Part shown: positions 21,304 to 31,781 of the stretch, piece after piece | Layout: each line of letters opens with the position of its first letter | Numbering within the stretch: the first letter of the stretch is position 1 | Assembly (NCBI GenBank): GCA_963965975.1 | Contig: OZ014416.1 | Location: 7,750,001-7,814,000 of the forward strand | DNA length: 64,000 nt | Direction of reading: 5' to 3' | DNA from: Xestospongia bergquistia | Taxonomy: Eukaryota > Porifera > Demospongiae > Haplosclerida > Petrosiidae | Notes under the pieces: model-generated | Seen by the model: the letters and a program-made list of their open reading frames with translations, nothing else | Told to the model about the DNA's origin: nothing | Database searches by the model: none | Position numbers and translations under genes: made by a program

Positions 21304-22403
21304 TTGGAGAGAGAATCTGTAGTAATGCTTTCTAGTCTTTTACAAGGTCAAAGTCAAGGTCAAGTGAGGACAATAAGATCATCTCCTTATAACCGATCTA
21401 CACCTAACATTCAGTTAGCCCAAGTACAAAGAATTTCAAGTAGCAACAGGAATACATCCGTCACTTTGAGTAGCACCAGCAGACCTCATCCATTTTTTCA
21501 AGAACTGACGGATGAGGTCAAAACTATTTACCAGAGAATATCTCTTATTTATGACCAATAAGAACGTGCTGATGAGATGATAAAAAGATTACAAAGAACT
21601 ATTAAAGAACAAGAAAAAGGTCATTTAAAATTACAGACAACCCACATCAGGTTAAGGAATATAACATTCATTATCATCTATTTATAAGTGAATTAGATAG
21701 GGTTCTTGGCAGATGATGGTCAACCATTTTGCTCAAATTTATCTCGAGAGTTAACTAACCAACAGATAAAGGTAATAATGAGAAAGGTTACTGATTTTAG
21801 TCACTTTAGTTCACTATGTCAAAATAGGAAATATTGACTGCTACTGATATCACAGAAAGATACATATCTAACAGTACAAAGGTATACATTAAGGAAAAAT
21901 TCACTGATTGGAAAAGTGATGAAAAATGAAGGGTAGCATATATAGTAGTTTCTTTAACATATTACATCAATGTAGGTATTTGGACAAAAACCTAATACAA
22001 CTAATTCTCAATATACAACCAAAGAATTTGTCACAAGGTTCTTAGCAATATTGAAAGTAGACTTTAGAAGGATATTGCAAAAGTCTTGCTATTCTTGTGA
22101 GTGTATTGTTCGATTAATATGTAATCATATACTTTAATGTAGAGAAAGTTTTGTCATACAGAGAACATGGCAAATAAAGAGACTTATATCAAATTCAGAG
22201 AGTGGTTGAAAACTAATTACACAGACAGCATTCCCTCTGATTATGAATGGCAGACAATCTTAGATGAAGACAACAGATTTGACTATCACTCACAATTTGA
22301 GTGGATTGACAGTGAAATTGAAGAGGAAATTGTTTACAATTCTCCATACCAGAAAGATGTAGAGAAGTCTTCACTGAATTTAATGGGGAACCACACTAGT
22401 TAG
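21304..22403 (+). pseudogene. Broken coiled-coil gene, unrecognised
   Basis: The frame opens at 21304 (MERESVVMLSSLLQGQSQGQ), runs through a Ser/Thr/Gln-rich segment and FFQELTDEVKTIYQRISLIY, meets TAA at 21559, and then continues in the same frame as a heptad-like stretch (ERADEMIKRLQRTIKEQEKG) to a possible donor at about 21650. Further exon-like blocks follow: around 21725-21772 (PFCSNLSRELTNQQIK), 21976-22096 (VFGQKPNTTNSQYTTKEFVT), and 22150-22403 (ANKETYIKFREWLKTNYTDS to a stop). Joining them in frame needs unusual splice choices, so I read it as a decayed multi-exon gene. A functional gene with the upstream frame ending at 21561 is the alternative. Confidence 0.5.
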
Positions 22404-23017
22404 CTTGCCTAATTACTATTATTGCTCATTTAACCCAACCTATTTAACCACTGCTATTAATATTCATAATATTAATCTTATCATTTATCATATTAGATGC
22501 AAAATATGCAATATTGAAACTTGTTCACATTTGATATTGTAATCACTTATTTGGTATTTGTTAATCACTGTCAGGAAATAATATTTTCTATACAGAATAA
22601 TCACTGTCTTCTTTTTTTGATGATAGTTGCTCAGTACCATGCAGTGCTTGAATACCACTACTTTCAATGAAAAACAATTTAACTAAGTCAAGGTATCATA
22701 CCTTTTGCAAACAGAAAAAGGATGTCTCTTTTCTTTCTTTTTTGTAAATTTTTGTGACATTTTAAAATTAATTCATTAAATTAATCTTACTAGTAACACT
22801 ATGGATGCCACTGTTGTTTCTGGTCGCTGACTAGATACTTTGATAGGGTCAATGAACTACTACCATTATAAATAAAAAAAACTGTTTTCTTCAACTCTAT
22901 ATGGTAACAGTTATCAATATAATTAAATGAACTATAGTATATACCTGAATATCCATCCATCTTTGATTTCATAATGAAACTGACTATGTTTTTGTGGGGG
23001 CGGTAGGTCTGATTGCT
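22404..23017. other. Intergenic, nothing recognised
   Basis: AT-rich sequence without a supported frame, leading into the TA tract at 23018. Confidence 0.5.
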
Positions 23018-23380
23018 GTATATATATATATATATATATATATACTGAAGTATCTAAGTCTGTTGAAGAGTGCTCGATGTCGTTTAGACAGAGCGGGTTA
23101 GAACAGAATTAAAGGACAAAAGAACAGAGCTCTCGCTGTGTTGCTGTTACTCCGAGTTTCACGCGTTATGCGATCGTCAGACAGCTGGATACTACTCTGT
23201 TTGCAGGCTGGTTATATAGCATCGAGGTGTTAACTATGTCTTATCCCTAGAGAAGTGTGCTAAATAGTACTTGTTTTCGTGTCGGCATTTTGAAACGCAG
23301 GATTTGACGATCGCATAACGCGTGAAACTCGGAGTAACAGCAACACAGCGAGAGCTCTGTTCTTTTGTCCTTTAATTCTG

Positions 23381-23413
<33 letters not shown>
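23018..23413. mobile_element. Foldback element: 81 bp perfect inverted repeats inside TA microsatellites
   Basis: Arms 23099-23179 and 23305-23385 are perfect reverse complements (81 bp) separated by 125 bp. TA tracts lie on both sides (23018-23044 and 23384-23413). The arms are much richer in GC than the locus (ACTCGGAGTAACAGCAACAC, CGCATAACGCGTGAAAC). There is no open frame. The perfect arms suggest recent insertion or gene conversion between arms. Confidence 0.85.
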
Positions 23414-23417
<4 letters not shown>

Positions 23418-23560
23418 ATGTTTACTTTTATGTAGCTAGTTTGGATCAAATAATTTGCTATAAACATTCAACTATATATTATTCATATATTCAATAAAAT
23501 TCATAGTACTAAGCCACGCCTAACATATGTGTTCATGATTATTGTGGAAAAGTATTGGTT
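23418..23560 (-). pseudogene. Deletion scar of a four-pass membrane gene
   Basis: 23418-23480 matches intron 3 of the four-pass genes (compare 27977-28040: TTTGGATCAAATAATTTGCT). The next block, 23505-23560, matches sequence upstream of their exon 1 (compare 28828-28880: AAGCCACGCCTAACATAT). In intact modules these blocks are about 750 bp apart and enclose exons 3, 2 and 1, so the gene belonging to this module was deleted in place. Confidence 0.7.
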
Positions 23561-24071
23561 ACAGTATATTTAATTTGGAATGGATCATTAATATATTAAT
23601 CCAAAATATAAAAAAGAAATGGGGCATGAACTAATAAGCTAGTTATGTAATTAAACTAATAGCATTGCATGCAACCAGTGAGGTAGAAAGATGATATCTC
23701 CAATAAATGAATATTGTAATAATACATAATTATTACAGTATTCATTAATAAATAAAGCAAAATAAATTACATTATGTTATAATTACAATAATTGTGTGTG
23801 ATAATTTGTATAACTTTAATTGACTTGCTTATATCAATACAATTTGTCTAACATATTATGTTTATACTGACAATTGGTCAACATTATTGATCATGTCATG
23901 AAAGTACATGTACATATTGCGCATGTATGGACTTAGACACAACGATTATTATTGTAATGTGGCCGGAATTATCGATCTCAGGCACAATCTTATTACTTGG
24001 CACTGTGGAATATAGATATTTTAATAAAAAGGCAATTTGGGAAAATTTAAAACTCAATAATAATTGTTATT

Positions 24072-24086
24072 GGAATGTTTGGAATG
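24072..24086 (+). promoter_or_regulatory. Tandem TEAD-type (M-CAT) sites upstream of arrestin copy 1
   Basis: GGAATGTTTGGAATG holds two GGAATG hexamers 9 bp apart. The same doublet recurs at 24175-24189 and at 29167-29181, and in worn form before other arrestin copies. Binding by a TEAD/Scalloped factor is inference from the motif. Confidence 0.45.
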
Positions 24087-24190
24087 TACTCCATGTAGGT
24101 TTTAACGACGGACTAGAGTTCAGTCATAGAGGATTATAATTCTGGCTCGTGAGACTACTTTTCTCATAACAAATGGAATGTTTGGAATGT

Positions 24191-24449
24191 GATTGTTGAG
24201 TGTTACTTTAAAGTCCCTCATAATTATTCTTTGAACAGCTAATTAACTTTGTTATGACAAAAGTAGTCTCACAAGCCAGAACTATAATCCTCTATGCTGA
24301 ACTCCAGTCCGTCGTTAGGTTTTAACGACGGACTGGAGTTCAGCATAGAGGATTATAGTTCTGGCTTGTGAGACTACTTTTGTCATAACAAAGTTAATTA
24401 GCTGTTCAAAGAATAATTATGAGGGACTTTAAAGTAACACTCAACAATC
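24191..24449. repeat. 259 bp palindrome (127 bp perfect arms, 5 bp loop)
   Basis: Arms 24191-24317 and 24323-24449 are perfect reverse complements around GGTTT. The right arm is the 5' flank and first ~10 codons of arrestin copy 1, and the left arm is the same sequence inverted. A further partial direct copy of the same flank precedes it at about 24098-24175. Confidence 0.95.
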
Positions 24450-25565
24450 CACCTCGTAAAGTCTACTTTCCTGGTATGATTGTTAGAGGTACAGTTTTTG
24501 CTGTTAGCGATGAGCCTAAAAATTACAAAGCTATTAATGTTAAGACTGTTGGTTTTGTGCACTGCTCCTGGAGAGAATATCATGGACGAACCACTGTGAC
24601 TCACTCATCTCATGAAGATTATATCACTACATTTGTAAATGTCTGGGATAAAGATACTTCAGCTGGTGGTGGTCAATTTCTTGTTGGAAGTTATCAATTC
24701 CTTTTTCTCTTCCCTTGATTGGAAACAATTTACTGGCTTCTTATGAGAGTTCAGTTGGTCAAATAAAGTACACAATAGAAGCTAGAGTAGTAAAGGATGG
24801 TCTGTTAAAACGTGATATTGTTTGTGAATCTACAATTAAGGTAGACAATGTGGTAAAGGTCAATCATCCTAACTTCTTATGACCACGATCAGTGGAAATG
24901 CGAAAGACACTTTGTTGTCTGTGTTGTGTATCTAGTCTAATTGTTATTACAACTCGTTTACCTCGCCATAGCTACTGTGTTGGACAAGATAGCATTCCAA
25001 TGGAAATATCAAGTGGAAAATGGTAGTAGTAGTCAAATATGACAGATCATTGTTTCTATTGATAAATTGGTAAATTATATTACTCCATATGATGATCATC
25101 TGATTGCTGTACTTTAGCTACCATTGGTAGTGAACCAATACATGCTCATAACACAATAGTATGGCAACCTTCACCTCTTGCTATACCAGATACACCTGCC
25201 ACATTAACAAATTGTGGTATCCTTCAAGTGACCTACTACCTTCAAATAAAAGCTGCTATATCATGGACTATAAATCCAACTATTAAGATTCCTATATTCC
25301 TTGGTAATTTACCATTGCCAGGAACAGAAGCTGGTCCACAACCAACAATATTGCCAACACAACAAGAACTGGAACCTCATCCTCCTCTAGAAACTATGTC
25401 AACATCCCAACCTCAAACAGGAAGTATACCATATTCTATGCCACTACAGTCAACACTCAACACCTCAGTCCAAACCTTCCAGATTTATTCCTCATGACCC
25501 ATTTCCATCCAGACACAATTATAATTACCAGCGATTGCATTAACTTCCATCTGGTTTTGTTGACC
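24419..25565 (+). pseudogene. Alpha-arrestin pseudogene, copy 1
   Basis: It starts with ATG at 24419 (MRDFKVTLNNPPRKVYFPGM) and is open for 99 codons. A one-base deletion near 24700 (TCAATTCC where others have TCAATTTCC) shifts the frame. Further lesions are a TGA at about 24880 (TTATGACCACG), an insertion in the segment matching MEISVENG, and scrambled sequence near 25080-25110. A 7-base insertion (TCAACAC) near 25452 breaks the tail. Later homology (PTIKIPIFLGNLPLPGTEAG) is readable in another frame. It is the most decayed arrestin of the array. Confidence 0.9.
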
Positions 25566-27048
25566 CCATCAAGAAAATACAAACAAAAAAAATTAAAATA
25601 TGATTTTATATTATTGTAATAATAATAATGAGTTCTATGATGTATTTGTATTCTGTTTCTTTATTTTCTCTTTAAGTATATATCAATGATCAAAACAGTA
25701 CATTTAATTTTAGTTTATAATTTATTTTATTAAGCTGATTTTTACTATAAAATATTAATAAGTAGATAGAGGAAGAGATATTGATTTCAGTTCATTAATG
25801 GAGAAAGGAACAGGAGAAATACTAAAATGCTACCCTGAGGTACTCCTGACAGAACAGGAAGTTGAGCAGATGAGTGACCATCAATGTGAACATGATGTGT
25901 TTACTCCTTAAATGATAAATTGTCTACAATAACTAAACTGTCTACTTCACTATTCTTTAAAGTAAGTACTTGTATTGAGATCAACATGAAGTAGCTAGCT
26001 TGTATTGAAAATTGATATTTTATATTTTTTCTCCATTGTCCAACTATGTAGTTTTATCAATCAATATAGAGATGTGCATCACTTTAATATTATAATGTCT
26101 CCACATCTTATTTCAGATGTATAGTACATACTCATTCCATATATTAGACACCAATGTATGCATCTGAAGATATTTTACTACTGTAGCTGTTGTGTGTGAT
26201 TTATATATCTAATCAAATAGAATAACACTGAGCATGTTTGTTAGTTCTTTAAAAAGCTATATTTATGCATGATTAGAATACTTGGGATATATTTAGACTA
26301 GATTACATAAAATAAAGGAGAAACCACACCTACCTATACCATTTGATGAGCCATCACATGACTTGTTAAACACTATTCTTGTACAAACACCTTAAAGATA
26401 TAACTGCCACATGTTACCAGTAATGCTTACATAACACGATGTTCTCTGTGCATAAGACAAAGGAGTAACCACACCTACCTATACACTTAATAAGCCACCA
26501 CATGACTTGTTAAACACAATAGTTGTATAAATACCTTAAAGACATAACTGCCACCTGCTATCAGTAGTGTATATAACAGTGGATTACTAACTATAACATT
26601 GTAAAGTTACACAGAGGCTGTATTGTTTATAGATTGTATTATAACACACTGTGTACACTACATTGGCATCGTTTGTATGTAACTTATTAACATGGTGTAC
26701 AAAAGTCATGATAGCTTTTTGCTTGTAAATTACATTACCATTAAATAATTTATTAAGCTCATAATCCATTCAGTACTGCTACAGCAGCCAAGAATAATTT
26801 AATTCAGCACAAAGAATCAGAATAGAATGTGGAAAATTTATTAATCCAACAAGTACAACATTGTCATATAGCACAATGAATGTACTGAACCATATATATA
26901 CTAACACTGGCTTACAACACATGATCAGATGAATAAATGTAAAATTGTCCTAACAATACATTACTGATAAAATGGTTATTTATAGTTCATTACTTATAAT
27001 AAGAAAAGACGATTACTTTATTTCAAGTACTAAAGTCTATGTAATTCT
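25566..27048. other. Module flank with an exon-like relic
   Basis: Non-coding sequence is shared with 30430-31781. At 25798-25911 a short open frame (MEKGTGEILKCYPEVLLTEQ then EVEQMSDHQCEHDVFTP-stop) follows a good acceptor (TTGATTTCAG). The equivalent at 30612-30730 is broken. It may be a leftover exon of an unrelated gene carried along in the module. Confidence 0.5.
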
Positions 27049-28688
27049 TTAATCAATAAGAGTTTGTTCATAAGTAACTTCATTACGTGATCCAACCACA
27101 GCAGTCATTATAGTGAAGATAGAACTTCCAGCAATTGCAGCAACAGCAAATGCAGCAAACACCTTTAAAATATAAAAATTAATATAAATACTTCTTATTA
27201 TATTGGAAGTAACATACTGGAAGGTATCATTTCATTGAACTATAACTATTGGTGTTATCATAGTATGAATATACCCATTAGTATAAATCCATACAGGTCA
27301 TGAAACTTTAATGAACTTTCTATATACTGATCATAATCAACACAAATGTCTGTCTTGTGTACATGTGTTATCAGCCATTGTTCTTATGCTTCAACCTCAA
27401 CCAACTTCCTGGTATGATATCTAATATTATTGTTCACCCTGTACTTTCTGACCTAATATAACACCTGTCAACAATACTACCTAAAACACCTTTTGGTCAC
27501 CTATATAATATCATATATAGAAGTAGGAACAGGGGGGCCAGGGGACCAGTGGGCCCCCCAATAATCTTCCAGGGGGAGCCTGGCCCCCCAATAAATATTT
27601 CTGGTATGATCATTGTTATTCTGTGAAATGTGTGAATTACACAAATGCACATAATGATTATTTAATTTGCTCAGTGAACCATAGTGATATATTTTCAGCT
27701 GCACTGAGCACATGATTCAGTGAATTTTAGTGTTTTGTTTGGAATGGCCAAAAGAAAGGTATCTGAGCAGTTTAATATTATTTCCTTTTTTCCTAAAAGT
27801 TTCCTAAAACTAGTTGAAACCACAGATATGCATGTATTATAGTAATTTTTTATCCCCCCCCCCCCCCAAAGTGAAACACCTTCCTACTCCACTGTATATA
27901 TATCATATATGTAGATACTGTTTTCTTTACAAAAACAGTATACTGTTTTTGTAAAGAAAACAGTATATACATATATGATTTTACTTTCATGTAGTTTGGA
28001 TCAAATAATTTGCTACATACATACAATCTATATAATCATATATTTTTTAAATCAATCAATTAATTTATACATGAACAATTATGACTTCATATTCTATATT
28101 ACTTACAACTGATGCTGTGATTTGTTTCAAGTAGTCATAATTGCAGTCAAAATTTGAACCAAATTGATGACTTCTAAAGAAATAGAAACAATAAGTAGTT
28201 AATAATTTATATATAATAGACTTACAGGTCACGAATTGTGTCACAAGTCACTCCCCATCCAGAACTAAGAATGACAGCTGCAATTAAAGCAAACACACCA
28301 GAGAAGACCAGGAACAAAATTTCCACAATAAACGTTATTTTATTTCTAAAAAAATATGTATAAAATTCTTCAATTAAACAAGCTAATTATTAATTTATTA
28401 TAAAACTCACTTCATTAGTTTTGCAACAAGTTTGACAATAGTCAGACCAACCAAACCTGCAAGACCTAGAGCAGCCAAAACTTCAGCAACAATAGAAAAA
28501 ACACAAATGGAGTTACTGGGAGTAGGATTCTTTTGACTCCAATATAAAATACATACATCAGTCCTCGTGTTTTCATTCAAACGTTGATGAGCATTGCCAA
28601 AAAGTCCTGCTGCTATCACAAGAAGAAGAATGGCCGAGACGTTTATCACTAAAGCAATTATCTGCAAAATCAAACTAGTTTGAGCCAT
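27049..28688 (-). CDS. Four-pass membrane protein, copy C
   Basis: Exons are 28688-28411, 28345-28226, 28173-28107 and 27162-27049, 579 nt for 192 residues. It begins MAQTSLILQIIALVINVSAI. The helices and cysteine pattern match copies A/B: VCILYWSQKN...CVFSI, then GWGVTCDTIRDL, then FDCNYDYLKQITASV, then a last helix and the tail GSRNEVTYEQTLID. Copies C, D and E form a subgroup that is much more alike to one another than to A/B. The gene is divergently placed 590 bp from arrestin copy 2, so the two may share a promoter region. Intron 3 carries an insertion (27520-27895) not found in D or E. Confidence 0.8.
27520..27895. mobile_element. Copy C-specific insertion with G/C runs
   Basis: Relative to copies D and E, about 375 bp are added in intron 3. 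The insert starts near AGAAGTAGGAACAGGGGGGCC, ends near CACCTTCCTACTCCACTG, and contains a run of 14 C's at about 27855. The flanks share ATATCATATAT, a possible target duplication. The ends AGTAGGAA/TTCCTACT are inverted. Likely a small DNA element of unknown type. Confidence 0.55.
27915..27966. repeat. 52 bp perfect palindrome
   Basis: The two 26 bp halves around ACAGTA|TACTGT are perfect complements (ATACTGTTTTCTTTAC...). It lies in intron 3 of copy C. The same place in copies D and E has only one half (AAAGAAAACATTATAC). Confidence 0.9.
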
Positions 28689-29278
28689 TGTAGATCGTCA
28701 CAATATCAATCTGCTAACTGGCAAGAGAAAGAGTTTTGTCTCGATTATATAGTAATCGTCCGGCGATCGATATCGGTGTCTTATAAATTAAACCTAGTTA
28801 ATTGTGCGCATGCAGTCATTCAAAGTATTAAGCCACACCTAACATATATATGGGGTCACCTATATTGTGGAAGAGTGTTGTTATAGTACAAATAATTTGG
28901 AATGGATCATTAATGCAGAAGTTAAGAAAAGACCTGACTAATAAGCTAAATAGTAAGGTTGGTTATGTAATCAAACTAAGTGCACTGATGCTGTGCAGCC
29001 CGTGGGTAGAAAGATGGTACCTCCAGTAAAGCCACCTATCATTGACAAAACTGCACGTATTTATTATAATATTCATTAAATAAAGCAAAATAAATTACAT
29101 TATGTTATCATTACAATAAATGTGTGTGATAACTTGTATAACTTTAATTGACTTGCCGTTGTTAGTGGAATGTTTGGAATGTACTCCGTGTGGGTGTTAA
29201 TGACGGGCTGGAGTTTATCTGGCTCAAGAAATTTCTTTTGTCACAACAAAGTTAACTATAACAGTTCAAAGGATAATT
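28689..29278. promoter_or_regulatory. Divergent intergenic region, four-pass C / arrestin 2
   Basis: 590 bp lie between the two start codons. It contains the GGAATG doublet at 29167-29181 about 100 bp before the arrestin ATG, and a conserved AAATTAAACCTAGTTAATTG block about 100 bp before the membrane gene. The same blocks occur in modules D and E. Confidence 0.5.
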
Positions 29279-30425
29279 ATGAGGGACTTTCAGTTGGTGC
29301 TCAACGATCCACCTCGTAAAGTCTACTTTCCTGGTATGATTGTCACGGGTACAGTATTTGCCGTTGACGATGAGCCTAAATATTATAAAGCTATTAAAGT
29401 TAAGATTGCTGGTTTTGCTCACGTCCACTGGACGGAATCTCGTGGACGAACCACTGTGACTCACTCATCTCATGAAGATTATATCACTACATTTGTAAAT
29501 GTCTGGGATAAAGATACTTCAGCTGGTGGTGGTCAATTTCCTGTTGGAAGTTATCAAATCCCTTTTTCTCTTCCGTTGATTGGAAACAATATACCAGCTT
29601 CTTATGAGGGTTCAGTTGGTCGAATAAAGTACACTATAGAAGCTAGAGTAGTAAAGGATGGTCTAATAAAACGTGATATTGTTTGTAAATCAATAATTAA
29701 GATAGAGAATATAGTAAAGATCAATCGTCCTAACTTATTACAACCACGATCAATGGAGATGCGAAAGACACTTTGTTGTTTGTGTTGTGTATCTGGTCCA
29801 ATTGTTATTACAACTTCTATACCTCGTACTGGTTACTGTGTTGGACAAGATAGTATTCCATTGGAAATATCTGTTAAAAATGGTAGTAGTCGACAAGTAA
29901 GACAGATCATTGTTTCTATTCATAAATTGGTCAATTATACAGCTCAAGGTAACTGTCGCATTGATCGTCATACCTTAGCTACCATTGCTAGTAAACCAAT
30001 ACATGCTCATAACACAATAATATGGCAACCTTCACCTTTTGCTATACCAGATACACCTGCCACATTAACAAATTCTTCAAGTGACCTACTGCCTTCAAAT
30101 AAAAGCTGCTATATCATGGACTATAAATCCAACTATTAAGATTCATATATTCCTTGGTAATGTAACATTACCAGGAACAGAAGCTACTCCACGACCAACA
30201 ATATTGTCAACACAACAAGAACTAGAACCTCATCCTCCTCTGTCAACATCCCAACCTCAAACAGGAAGTATACCATACTCTATGCCACTACAGTCAACAC
30301 TCAACACCTCAGTCCAAACCTTCTGGATTTATTCTTCATGACCCATTTCCATCCAGACACAGTTATAATTACCAGCGATTGCATTAACTTCCACCTAGTT
30401 TTGTTGACCCTATCAAGAAAATATA
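29279..30425 (+). pseudogene. Alpha-arrestin copy 2, truncated by frameshift
   Basis: Open from ATG 29279 to a stop at 30137-30139 (286 residues). The N-terminal arrestin fold and most of the C-terminal fold are intact (KTLCCLCCVSGPIVITTSIP, YCVGQDSIPLEISV). At 30074 an 8-base deletion (AAATTCTTCAAG where paralogues have AAATT-GTGGTATC-CTTCAAG) shifts the frame, giving an unrelated end SSSDLLPSNKSCYIMDYKSNY. The lost part remains readable in another frame at 30081-30341, which carries the same 7-base tail insertion as copy 1. A short protein lacking the last beta strands and tail could still be made. I call it a pseudogene with moderate confidence. Confidence 0.75.
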
Positions 30426-31781
30426 AACAAAAAGAATTAAAATATTATTTTATATTATTATAATGATAATAATGAGTTCTATGTTGTGTTTTGTATTTCT
30501 TGTTTCTTTATTTTTTATTTGAGCAATGATCAAATGATAGTTTTGTTACTATTTATAATTTATTTTAGTAAGATGATTTTTACTTTAAATAGAGGAAGAG
30601 ATAATGATTTCAGTAGATCATTAAGGAACAGGAGAAGTACTAAAATGCTACCCTGAGGCACTTCTGACAGAACAATAAATTGAACAGATGAGTGACCATC
30701 AATGTGAACATAATGTGTTTACTCCTTAAATGGTAAATTGTCTGCAATAACTAACCTGTCTACTTCAGTATTCTTTAAAGTAAGTATTTGTATTGAGATC
30801 AACATGAAGTAGCTAGCTTGTTTTGAAAATTGGTATTTTATATTTTTTCTCCATTGTCCAACTATGTAGTTTTATCAATCAATATAGAGATGTATATCAC
30901 TTTAATATTATAATGTCTTCACATCTTATTTCAGATGTATAGTACATACTTATTATACTATATATATATATATATTAGATATCAATATATATGTTCTGGA
31001 AGACACTATGCTACATTAGCAGTTGTGTGTATGATCTAATCAAATAAAATGATCCTGATTATATTTGTTATAGTTCTTTCAAGATTATATACGTACATGA
31101 TTAGAATAATTGGGATGTATGTAGACTAGATAGCATGATGTCCTCTACATAAGACAAAGCTGAAATGATACCTATATGCTTATACTGAGTCAAGACAATT
31201 ACAAAGATGTACAACCTGCTACCAGTAACAATTACATAACATGATCTTGTCCTATACATAAGTCAGCGCATGACTTGTTAAACACCACACTTGTACAAAT
31301 ACCTTAAGGAGATAACTAACAGCTGTTACCAGTAATACATATAACAATGGATTACAAGCTATAACATTGTGTAGATACACAGTAACTGTACTGTTTATAG
31401 ATTGTATGATAAGTTGATAACACACTATGTACACTACATTAGCATTTGCTTATATGTACCATATTAATATGGTGTACCAAAGTCATGATTGCATTACCAT
31501 TATATAATTATTTAAACTCGTAATCCATTTAGTACAGCTATAGTAGCCCAGTATAGTACAAAGATTCATAATAGAATATGAAAAATTTATTTATCCAATA
31601 TATAACACAATGAATGTACTGAACCATATATATACTAACACTGGCTTACAACACATGATCAGATAAATAAATGTAAAATTGTCCTAACAATACATTACTG
31701 ATAAAATGATTACCTTAGTTCATCACTTATAATAAGAAAAGACGATTACTTTATTTCAAGTACTATGGTCTATGTAATTCT
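30426..31781. other. Module flank, duplicate of 25566-27048
   Basis: No gene seen. Open frames here are short and not conserved between module copies. Confidence 0.5.

Noticed and set aside
27501-27713. Minus-strand frame across the G/C-run insertion in copy C intron 3
   Set aside because: It lies entirely in a module-specific insertion with inverted ends and is absent from the sister modules.
29252-29464. Minus-strand frames opposite the start of each arrestin copy (also 24398-24604, 34257-34562, 39715-39930, 43348-43563)
   Set aside because: They recur only because the arrestin coding strand is conserved; codon-level conservation follows the plus strand.
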